Assembly (NCBI GenBank): GCA_033807695.1
Contig: CM066306.1
Span: 496,001 to 560,000 of the forward strand
DNA length: 64,000 nt
DNA from: Daedaleopsis sinensis
Lineage: Eukaryota; Basidiomycota; Agaricomycetes; Polyporales; Polyporaceae
Direction: 5' to 3'
Shown: one piece after another, positions 55,221-64,000 of the stretch
How positions within the stretch are numbered: the stretch's first letter is position 1
Layout of the letters: every line of letters starts with the position of its first letter
Notes under the pieces: model-generated
What the model was told of the DNA's origin: nothing
Seen by the model: the letters and a program-made list of their open reading frames with translations, nothing else
Databases searched by the model: none
Made by a program: the position numbers and the translations under genes

Positions 55221-57003
55221 ATGGCACGCACAAAGCGGATCAAGGACAGCCAGCCGCCGCCCGGTACGGCCAGGTCGACCTTCCCTTCCCCGTTCGTGTT
55301 CAACAAACGCGAACTAGTCACCCTCGTCGAGCTCCGCATGCGCCAGTTCTCGGGCAAAATCCGCGCAAAGCCAAACTGGTGGGAGAAGGTCAACAACCCC
55401 GCGATCGTCGCGAAATGGCGCGAGGAGATCGTCGAGCAAGACCACGTCTTCGTCGAGCAGTTCTGGGGCGGCGAGGAGCGCATGGAGTATAGAAACGGCC
55501 CGATGAAGCAATGGCCGCGCGACCCCATCACTGATGCGCAGCTCGATTACATCTTTGATGAGCTGAGACACGAGGCGAAGCAAAGGGACCCTCTCACGGG
55601 CATCTTCGTACGTATGCAGCCTCCCAAAGCGTTCCGACATTATTTACGTGCAGCTTTAGGCGACGTCTGTGGAGAAAGTCTTTGAGTCGCGATCCCTTAT
55701 CCTTGACGAGCTCAAGGACACACTTGTCAAGGGTGTCAGCATCCTCGAGGACGTCCCTGAGGACGAGAAGCACTGGCATCCCGGATCCAACAACCAGGTC
55801 CTCGACCTTGTTCACCCAACCATGTACTGTCTTCGCATCGGTGACTCGTACGTCCGCAAGGACAACGCCAGCAGTGGTCATCTAGTCGAGCTCCTCACTG
55901 AGGCGAATTATATGGCCCGCCGCCCCGATTTAACCGATGAAACACCGGACTGGGTTTTCTCATGCAAGTACCAATGGCTGCCGACCGACTTCGAGGTCTC
56001 CGACTCAGGCGAGGTCAAGGCGCTCGGGTACATCAATAACCTGCACCCCACTCGCCACGCCGCGCTCTACCCTTGCATCGCGTCGATCCTCGCGCGATTT
56101 GTTCCACTGTTCGAGCGTGTTCTTTCTGCCACACTTTCTGTGGACCCGCCTCTCGCGGTTAAGGTCGATCCATATCGCTGGTACGACGACATCGGGCAGC
56201 CTGCGGAAGGAGAAGACTACGCACAGTGGGAGCGCATCCACGAGTGGCCCATCATCCCTGACCCCGTCCCATTCGCACCGTACGAGCCCCCCTCGGAGTC
56301 GCGCGCCGAGTATTCTCTGCGCGGGCGCAAGGTCCAAGTGATCGTGAAGCTCGCGAACATCGTGCTCACCTCGGAGAACCCGAAGTACCCGGGAGGCTCG
56401 TGGCATGTCGAGGGTATGACGAACGAGCGGATTGTCGCGACAGGCCTGTACTACTACGGATGCGAGAACATAACCGAATCGCGGCTCGAGTTCCGCGCGG
56501 TCGTCGGCGACTCAAACGCCCCGGTGGTGCTGCCGTATCAGCAGAGCGATGACCGCGGATACGTAGTCGCGTATGGCTTTGGCTATGAAGATTTCCTGAA
56601 TCAGAGGCTCGGACATGTCATCGCGGAGGAGGACAAGTGCATCGCGTTCCCGAACATCTACCAGCACCGCGTAGACTCGTTCGAGCTCGCGGACCCGTCC
56701 AAACCTGGGTACCGGAAGATCGTGTGCTTCTTCTTGGTGAACCCGGACGTGGAGATCTTGTCGACGACCGTCGTTCCACCTCAACAGGCGGACTGGTCGA
56801 TCAACGAGCTGGAGAAGTCCACGGCGCTGGGAAGGCTGCCGCAGGAGCTGTTCGATCTGGTCGCGGGGTATGTGAGAGAGGGCGTGATGAGCCGGGAAGA
56901 AGCGGAGGAGGTGCAGAAGAAGTTCATGGAGGAGCGGGCGAAGTTTGTGATCGAGCAGAACGAGACTGTGTATGAGTTGGAGTTCGGGATGTGCGAGCAC
57001 TAG
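55221..57003 (+). CDS. DUF4246 protein, copy B
   Basis: Two exons (55221-55607, 55660-57003) give 576 residues, starting MARTKRIKDSQPPPGTARS. The same DUF4246 landmarks as copy A are present: RELVTLVELRMRQFSGKIR, KPNWWEKVNNPAIVAKWREE, INNLHPTRHAALYPCIASIL, YPGGSWHVEGMTNERIVAT, FPNIYQHRVDSFELADPSKP, CFFLVNPDVEILSTTVVPPQ and a C-terminal Glu/Lys-rich helix ending ELEFGMCEH. The acceptor used for exon 2 is CTTTAG; an earlier AG would bring in a stop. Intact. Family known, biochemical role unknown. Confidence 0.85.
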
Positions 57004-57195
57004 ACTCATGAATTCACTAACTGCGATGCCATGTACGATAGCAATACGTAGGTGCGGACAAGATAGGATACGTACCAATGATCGTCGGTCAATATCTCAG
57101 CTGAGTTATCGAACGTTCACACACGGGTCTCAGTGAGGGATCACAGTCTAATTAAATTCAAATGTGCAGTCACGCTCAAACGAGCATTACAATGT

Positions 57196-57897
57196 TTAGT
57201 ATGTACTGCGCCTCGGATAAATGGGTGCGCGACGCGTTGCGCGATGTGGGTGAAGTGGAGTGAGGAGGAGCGTGACAGTGGTTATGCATTGGGAGGGGTA
57301 ACGAAGAAGTCGACGTCGAAGGATGTGGGTCGAAGCCAAGATACTCCCCAACATTCGCAGATAGTGGGGGTCATCGTGTTCAACGGTGGCTGGGGCGTTG
57401 AGGTTCAATGGCTCATCCGGTCGTTTCAGAGGTCGAGCAGGATGTTGGCGGTGGATGGGGCTGAGGTTGAGTGGGTGATGCGCGGATGGGGGTGATCGTG
57501 GTAGTGTCTTGCAGGTAGAACGCGTCGGGGGTGAGGCGCGGACGGTGTTAATGTCAGCCTGGTAAATGTTCCCAGTGACATGGTGCAGCGACACTAGTCG
57601 AAGGGAGGATGTGTCGAAAATCGGCGACGCTTGGCCGGGATACCCGGACCACTGCACAATGAGCGAGAGATCAGACGCGGGCGTAACGCGCACGACGCAG
57701 AATGCGGCACACGTACTAGTATACGGATTTGCGGCCGACTGTAAGTCTGGCCAAGGCCAGCGTCCGGAGTCCCACGTCGCGACATTGGAGTCGCAGATGT
57801 CTACCGCGCCATGGCGGAGACGAAGATTGAGGAGTTTATCTGTGAGAGAGGACGGAGAGGGCTGAGGGGGACGTCGATGAGGGGGCGAGGTGCCCAT
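57196..57897 (-). CDS. Hypothetical protein (weak), 233 residues
   Basis: A minus-strand open frame starting MGTSPPHRRPPQPSPSSLTD with a TATATAAA box about 80 bp upstream, which favours a real gene. The middle part (HGAVDICDSNVATWDSGRWP, then SLIVQWSGYPGQASPIFDTS) looks protein-like. The C-terminal third is low-complexity Pro/Leu/Arg sequence that may be read-through into an intron or 3' region. No family recognised. Confidence 0.35.
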   Translation of the reverse strand: MGTSPPHRRPPQPSPSSLTDKLLNLRLRHGAVDICDSNVATWDSGRWPWPDLQSAANPYTSTCAAFCVVRVTPASDLSLIVQWSGYPGQASPIFDTSSLRLVSLHHVTGNIYQADINTVRASPPTRSTCKTLPRSPPSAHHPLNLSPIHRQHPARPLKRPDEPLNLNAPATVEHDDPHYLRMLGSILASTHILRRRLLRYPSQCITTVTLLLTPLHPHRATRRAPIYPRRSTY

Positions 57898-57977
57898 GGT
57901 GAGGTTGAGAGGTTGAGTGGTGTGGGGGGTGGATCGAGAGTAGGTTGATACTGCTCCTTGCTGCGAAAAGGGCTGCC

Positions 57978-57985
57978 TTTATATA
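57978..57985 (-). promoter_or_regulatory. TATA box on the minus strand
   Basis: TATATAAA read on the minus strand, 81 bp upstream of the ATG at 57897. Confidence 0.5.
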
Positions 57986-58683
57986 CCGCGAGGAGGGAAT
58001 GCTTGCGTAAGACGGGAGTGCTCCGAGCGAAAGAAAGCACCAGCGTGCCGCCGTGGCACAGACCTGTCGCTCTCACGCAAACTCCTCACAGTCGGAGCAA
58101 AGCAGCAAGTTTGTAAAGCGCGTTGAAGACGGGTGGGCCGCCACAAAAAGTCGCCCCCGTGTTTAGGGGTGCCGGCGAAGCGTTGTGGGCCGCGTGCCGT
58201 TCCAACAACGCGGCGTATCGCTTTGATGTTGTTGGACATCTACAGCCAATGCTAAGCCTAAGGTGGGAATGACGCGGGTACTGATCGCTGAAAAAATCGG
58301 ACAAGACCGACGTCGGCCTTTGCGCACCACGGTTGCGACGTTGACACTGCCAATGCGGTGACAGGAGCATCCGCATAAAGGACCTGTGGGCAACAATGAC
58401 GAGAGCAGAAAAGCTGGACTGCTTGTGACGACCACGCGAAGGGCGTCGTGGTCGTATTGAGACAATAACTGCAGAGTGGCGCACCTAGTCCATTGGCCGA
58501 CGCAACCAGACGCGAAGGCCTGTCGAATCACGCACCGTCCCACCCTTCGAAGAACAATATCGTATTAACACGGCTCAATCGCAGTCCTCAAGTAATCGCC
58601 GAACAGGTACAGTCTAGAGTCTAGACGGTCGCTTATTTCATGACCGGGAGGTTCCTGCGTGGAGTGGCGCGAAGAAGTCAGTG
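57986..58683. other. Intergenic, no recognised gene
   Basis: Overlapping minus-strand frames (58086-58543) have no motif or splice support. Confidence 0.45.
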
Positions 58684-59281
58684 CTACCGCTCGACGAAGG
58701 ACATAGGGCGAGAGTCGTGCACCCACCGGTCGATCCGCATGACCCTCTCCATGATCTGCATCGTCATGTCCATCATCTGCTGCTGCCCTTCCAGCACCTC
58801 CTCCATCAGCCCGCTCAGCTGCTCCACAGAGGCCGCTAGCGCCGCGTGCACCTCGTCCACCCCGGACTCCAGACAAGTCTGCATCTCCTCCAGAGCACGC
58901 AGATTGTGTCGCATCATCGCGACGCTCTCCACTGCAGATAGATACCTCATAGTCAGACATTCATCCCTTGCCCCCGAGTAACGTTACCTGGCGCTTACCT
59001 GCAGCGGCGCGCTCACCACCTGTAGTGGCAGGCAGGCCCGAAAGATGAGGCGGACGGTCTGGTTCCCTGCTCGTGGTGTCTCTGAGCGACGTCGGACGTC
59101 GCTCAGGTGAGGTCGTTTGAGGCGATGCGAAGCCGGAGTCGATGTTCGCCTGCCCAAGAGGCGAAGGAAGCGCTGGCTTGCGCTTGCGGAGGTTGCGACG
59201 TCGACGTCCGCGTCGGGGAGTGGATTCTCCCACGTGTGCAGGAGTGGCAGGGAAGATACCAGAGGGTTTGTGCTGAGGCAT
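58684..59281 (-). CDS. Small basic / coiled-coil protein, unknown family
   Basis: Two exons (59281-58999 and 58931-58684) join in frame for 176 residues. The N-terminal half is basic and disordered-looking, with a nuclear-localisation-like RRGRRRRNLRKRK and Ser/Thr/Pro-rich sequence. The C-terminal half is a continuous amphipathic helix (MMRHNLRALEEMQTCLESGV, AASVEQLSGLMEEVLEGQQQ, MTMQIMERVMRIDRWV), likely an oligomerising coiled coil. No recognised domain. Start is the first Met after an upstream region lacking splice sites. Confidence 0.6.
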
Positions 59282-60868
59282 CTTGGAACGGGGGAGGGGA
59301 GAGGGGAAGGATGGCTGCGAGGACGGAGGACTATATGCATGCACAAATCGCAAAGACTTTGCGTGTCTTTGTGTCCGAATAACTGAAGGTGATGCAGGAG
59401 AGGGTTCGTTGATACTTGTATTTGTATGAAAGACTGAAGGTAAGGTAAAGGTGCCGATTAGTATGGGATAGATGCGATAGTCAGTTCGTCAAAGTCACCA
59501 TGTTATGATTACTATGTCCCTCGAGGACATCTTCCCGTTTGGCAAATGCTACTCTGGTCGTCCGAGTACAGGATGCTCACTGCATAGTCATCACCACAAG
59601 TTTCTCCTGATCTTAGTTAGTGTGCGCGTCGTGAAGCGGGAAGAGAATGCATTAAACCCGGGATGGAAGGGGGGCCAATGTACGCAATGCTGACAGTGAC
59701 TATCAGTCGACGCTCGAGATATGAGGAGGTGGCGGCAATGTAACAATCTAGTGTGGGGGGTTAGAGCCTTATAATGGGCAGAGACCGCTAGAAGAGTACG
59801 GCAAGCTAGAGAAATCGAGCGCAAGGGTCGCAGGAAGACATCGAAGGGCGATGCGGACGATGCGAGTAGACGATGATTCGCGGGGTCGAGAGCGTCGAGG
59901 GCATTGCAAGGGCTTGAAGTCGTCGCGGTAAGCATTCAAGGGCGTGCCGTTGCAGGGCTAGATGATAATCGAGGGGACTTGTTCGGAGGACGTACAGCTG
60001 AACTATTGCACGCGAAAGAGCGCCTCCAGCCCTTGACTGCAGCAGTCCGAGTCGCGCGTTCAGCGTGATTGGCATCGAGGGCCTGCGGAACGCTGGCTGC
60101 TTGTGCTCTTCTGTTCACTTTCACTTCTACTTCTTCAATACATAGCAAGAAGTGATCATGAACCTAGATTAGAAGGAAATCGATGGCGAAGATGCGGCGA
60201 TGTGACAGGTGCTTGCTATGTTCGCGCTAGCTTCGAGATCGGCCTTGTCTTCTTGCAAGACTTGGACCGAAGCGGTATGCGATGACCGAGAGGTTGCCGA
60301 GGAGAAAAAAAGCAGTCAAGGAGAAGCACTGGCTAGTAGAGGAGGGATGTTGGATGAGGTGAGGACAAAGACATCATGTTGAAGACTGGACCTGGTGAGT
60401 CGTGGCCGTCGTCACCCTCGGAGGTAGGATGGCGTCATGGTGCATGCCACTGCATGGTAGCGAGGAGATAGCCACGAGCTGGTTTGTAGACCTGATGTGA
60501 CGGCCTGAGACGGCGAACAAGCCCGAGGTCGCCGTGTCCGTGCGCCCCTGTTGTGCGATTTTCTCATCGTTGATTTGTGCGACCCGATTTGACGATATAG
60601 CGGGCAGATTTCATTGTCAAGGCACAAGAGCACCGGAACATCGTTGCGGAGGCTGAGGACGACGAGGTCGAGGTCGAGGTCGAGGTCGTCGAAGTCGTCG
60701 TGGACGAATTTGCACAACGACGCGTCGACGCCGGGCGGCGGGCGGGCGCAGCAGAGCGTCTACTGTGGGGGCGTTGCTGTTCACGGGCGCCTCAATTGAA
60801 TCTCTCCCACTTCCACCACCTCCTCCCCCTCCCGCCTCCGCCCGCCTCGACGACGACCGGCACTGCCC
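59282..60868. other. Intergenic, no recognised gene
   Basis: About 1.6 kb. Minus-strand frames at 59591-60075 have no motif. A short GAGGTC hexamer run lies at about 60658-60690. C/T-rich sequence before 60869 is probably the leader of the next gene. Confidence 0.45.
60658..60690 (+). repeat. GAGGTC hexanucleotide run
   Basis: Four to five tandem GAGGTC units, GC-rich, non-coding. Confidence 0.7.
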
Positions 60869-62503
60869 ATGTTGCCCTCAATTATCCTCCCCTCCACGCT
60901 CCTTTTCTCCCTCTGGGCCGCTCCCGCCGTCCTCGCCGGCGATGTCCACTGGCTGCAGTCATGCAACCCCGCCCGCCAGAAGCTCCAGGAGGGCACCTTC
61001 CAGTTTCAGACCGACTGCGATTCGATGACTTACTGCCACTCTAACGGCACATGCGCATACCGAGGCTGTCGCCAGGACGAGTTCCCGTTCGGATATTCTT
61101 TCAACGTCACCATTCCCGACCGCTGCCCCAAAGGCCAATTCTGCCCCGACGAACAGGATCAGTGCCAGCCGTTGCTCGCCGTCGGCTCAGCCTGCCAGTT
61201 CAACCGTGATGGTGAGTTTGAAGAAGGGTGTATGCGTCTATGGTGCAGGAGGCTGAAGGGGTGGTCCGCCCAGACGAATGCGAAGGTCCGCCAAACTTCA
61301 AGGATCTCGCGGACACGACCGGCTTCGGACTGAACTTCAACGGCTCGGTCTGCCTCAACAATGTCTGCATGTGCGTTGTCCCCTCATTCCATGTCAGATC
61401 GACGAGGTTCGAACCGCTACTTCTAGGTGGGCGAACGTCACCGTCGGTCTCCCCTGTGTCGTCCAAAACACAGCTTACACGGCATACGGTCCTGATGGAG
61501 AGTTCAACGACATTGTGTCCAGGTGCGTACACTCTCCTGCATCGTGTTGGCTCTTCGAGGGTTGTCTGGTCCACACGCAATGGAAGGGTCGATGTCTGCC
61601 CTTGTGCTGTTCAGTCATGATAACGAATTGCGGTGATGCCGTTGGCGCTTAACATGCCGAGTAACGACATGCGCCCTGTCGACAGTGGCTCGACTCTGGA
61701 TCATTCTGAGACGATGGTACTGATCGGCCCGTATACAGGGGCAACTGCAAGGTCGGACTGTACTGCGACGCGCAGCAGCTCGTATGCGTCCAGGGAAAGG
61801 CGATCGGAGAGCAGTGTGACGCGGACAAGGAATGCCTAACCTACAACTGCTTGGCCGATGGTACTTGCGGGCGGACGACGGACACCCCGGTCAAAGTCGG
61901 CACGTGGGTCTACGTCGTCGTCGCTGTCTGCATCTTCGGAGGTGAGTGTCAGATCCTGCACGAAGCGTCCCGTTTGGGCCTGCCCCAGGGCTTGAACCGC
62001 GCAGTTGTTCGCTTTCGGGAACAAACGTTGAATACGGATCCCGCCAGGTATGCTCGGCACGCTCGTAGCGCTCTACTTCGTGCACAAGAAAGACCGGACG
62101 GCCGAGCGCGAGAAGCGCATGCAGTACTGGCGCGAGCAGGTATGTCCTTGCCCGACCATCATTCTCCCCTCACTCACTCACTCACTCACCCCCTCACCCA
62201 CCCCCCCTATCCGCCCGTCCGCAGAACGCGTTCCGCCAAAACATCCTGCAGATGCAGGAGACGGCGCGCAGCTCGCTCATGGCATACACGCCCGCGGGCA
62301 CGCCGGGCGGCAGCCCGCGCAACAGCACGCTCTACGGCGCGGGCCACGGCGACGAGACGAACGGGATGCTCCACGCAGGCGCGGGCGCGAACAAGTCGAG
62401 CGCGCTGCGCTACTACGTCTCGGACGACGGCTCGCAGATGGACGACCGCTCGGACGAGGACCTCATGATGCGCCAGCGGAACCCGAACGCGGGCCGGTTC
62501 TGA
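60869..62503 (+). CDS. Cysteine-rich single-pass membrane protein (type I)
   Basis: Six exons (60869-61211, 61274-61370, 61427-61522, 61739-61941, 62048-62139, 62225-62503) keep frame for 369 residues. An N-terminal signal peptide is clear (MLPSIILPSTLLFSLWAAPAVLA). The ectodomain of about 230 residues has many paired cysteines (CDSMTYCHSNGTCAYRGC, CPKGQFCPDEQDQCQ, CKVGLYCDAQQLVC, CDADKECLTYNC) in small EGF- or Dickkopf-like repeats, with N-glycosylation sequons (NVT). One transmembrane span follows (WVYVVVAVCIFGGMLGTLVA), then a basic stop-transfer, a helical stretch and a polar tail ending DLMMRQRNPNAGRF. Widely conserved in basidiomycetes as a hypothetical protein (from memory). Likely plasma-membrane or vacuolar; role unknown. 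Confidence 0.75.
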
Positions 62504-63646
62504 GCGCGGGTGCGCGGGTGCGGCGCTGCGCTGCGACGATGCTTCATTCTCGACTGCACTGCTGATGGACATTTGGCGTTTGATTTGGGGCGCGTGGCAT
62601 GGACTCGTTAGTGTCTGCCTTTTGGTGTGGCGGGCATAGAGCTGGCCGCCCCGTCTGCGCGTCCGTTTCTCCCCAACTCCTCCTCCTCCTCCTCATCCGC
62701 GAATTTCGAATATCGATCCTGGAACCTCCTCACCCATCCTCATCCTAGCACCTCTCTCGGCTCTGTGTAGCGTACGGTCGAGTAATATTGACCAATGACC
62801 ATTGACTAGCGCTGCGCCCCGGTCTCGCCTCTCGACCGCCGTTCGTTCGTTTGTTGGCAGTGTATCGCGATAATATATACCATCGTATCTGTGTACAGTC
62901 TGTCTGACTGGTTGGTCCGGAGTTTCAGTACTCAGTACTCAGGCCTCAAGGTGGGCGAACAGCTACTAGCAACGTTGCTAATCAGATCGTTGAAAATATT
63001 ATTTATGTGCGATCTCCCACCAAACAAACGGAAAACCCAAATCGACGCTTTGGTGCTGGATTAGGCTATTAGCTGTTCCTATGGTTAGCACAGACTCAGA
63101 ATCAAGTGCTTGATACTAGTGTGAGCAGATAGCTACATAGGCGTTCGTATTAGTAGCGATGACGTAACCACTGTCCTCGCCTGCGCCGAGAGAAGGATGC
63201 GCTGTTTGAGCGGCGCGTCGACAGCGTGCGCTGACGATGACTGCGGGACAGAGGAGTCGGTCGCGACGATGTACAGCTGTCCAAAAGAGCGCATGTCGCG
63301 GGCAGAAACGATGACGTGCCACTGCAACGGCCCAAAATAGCAATGTGGCGCAATGAGCAGTTTGCCGGCCCCCGTTCTCGACCGACTCTTCCTGTTCTCC
63401 CGCTCGACCTCCTTGCACACACCTCGTTTCCTTTCAACCTTGGGACCACACCTCGCACTCACGCAGCTCCGACTCCTCCGCTCCTCGAGACCTCACATCT
63501 CGGCGACTGCGCACGCACACGGCACACGGCACATACGCACGCGCGTCCACCGCACTCTCCCGCTCGGCCAGTTCTGTCCACTTGCGGCCACCTCCGCAGA
63601 AAGACCAGGGTGACTTCCTCGACTGGCCGACACTCTCTGGCGCGCC
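62504..63646. other. Intergenic, no recognised gene
   Basis: 3' flank of the cysteine-rich membrane protein gene and promoter region of the next gene. The frames seen are short and unsupported. Confidence 0.5.
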
Positions 63647-64000
63647 ATGGCCAGCACGCCTGAACCACTACCATCTCTGCCTCCCTCGCCATCTCTGCCG
63701 CCATCGTCCAGTCCGGCTGTACTACGCCCGAGCTCGATGGGCACGGGGGAAGACGTCGCACGCGCATGGCATGACGACGAGCCGTCTATACGTCTCCATC
63801 CGCCCAAGCGGCGGAGACAGAAGAGCACGGGCAAGGGCAAGGAGCGGATGCGGGACAGCGACAGCGATGGCGACGACGACGAAGATGACGAGGAGGAAGA
63901 GGAGGAGGAGAGTGCTGCGGCCGGATACCCGCCGACCAAGGAGGCGGAGATGGAGACGCGGCGGATACAAGACGTACGTCTCTTTTTTCGCATTCCATAG
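63647..64000 (+). CDS. N-terminus of a nuclear-looking acidic protein, cut by the window edge
   Basis: ATG at 63647 opens MASTPEPLPSLPPSPSLPPS, a proline-rich start. A basic NLS-like KRRRQKSTGKGKER follows, then a long acidic run (DSDSDGDDDEDDEEEEEEE) and KEAEMETRRIQD. A GTACGT donor at about 63974 suggests that exon 1 ends there. The rest is outside the window. No domain can be named. Confidence 0.55.
   Translation: MASTPEPLPSLPPSPSLPPSSSPAVLRPSSMGTGEDVARAWHDDEPSIRLHPPKRRRQKSTGKGKERMRDSDSDGDDDEDDEEEEEEESAAAGYPPTKEAEMETRRIQDVRLFFRIP

Larger units (their letters stand above)
50905..57065 (+). repeat. Arm 2 of the large inverted duplication
   Basis: Mirror image of 37262-43466. See arm 1 for edges. 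Gene content: DUF4470 copy B then DUF4246 copy B. The arms differ by small indels (for example one codon in the DUF4246 N-terminus) and many silent changes. Confidence 0.88.

Overview
The window is nuclear DNA of a filamentous basidiomycete, probably an agaricomycete such as a polypore. The genes are GC-rich and split by many 45-70 bp GT-AG introns. The gene families (KDZ transposase, fungal Tnp2 transposase, sedolisin protease, DUF4470 and DUF4246 proteins) are typical of that group. There are no bacterial operons, CRISPR arrays or confident tRNA genes.

Left part (1-20.6 kb) is transposon-rich. The tail of a gene is followed by an apparently intact CxC2-type KDZ transposase gene (754-4911), a 91-bp tandem array (about 5246-5990), a dispersed repeat, and a 5'-truncated DUF4470-family paralogue. 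That paralogue is split exactly in two by a 12.2-kb CACTA-like (CMC) transposon (7856-20056) with 12-bp perfect terminal inverted repeats and a 4-bp TCGT duplication. The transposon carries a Tnp2 transposase (minus strand), a divergent multi-exon accessory gene (plus strand), and a decayed FKBP12-type prolyl isomerase gene that looks captured from a host.

Middle part (20.9-36.8 kb) holds ordinary genes: a small membrane protein; a six-exon minus-strand gene that I read as a fungal PAXX-like end-joining factor (22736-24200); a divergently transcribed nicotinamide riboside kinase; a fumarate reductase flavoprotein with a C-terminal cytochrome b5 domain; an F-box-like protein; a secreted sedolisin (tripeptidyl-peptidase-like); and an MFS transporter followed by a broken partial copy of itself.

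Right-centre (37.26-57.07 kb) is a large inverted duplication. Two arms of about 6.2 kb each carry an intact DUF4246 gene and an intact TPR/DUF4470 gene. They flank a 7.4-kb spacer holding a concentrative nucleoside transporter gene, whose second intron is swollen to about 1.7 kb by repeats and a 275-bp MITE.

Right end (57.2-64 kb): a weak hypothetical gene, a small basic/coiled-coil protein, a cysteine-rich single-pass membrane protein, and the start of a nuclear-looking acidic protein cut by the window edge.

All exon coordinates come from reading splice sites and frame continuity by eye. Protein family calls rest on remembered motifs, not on searches.
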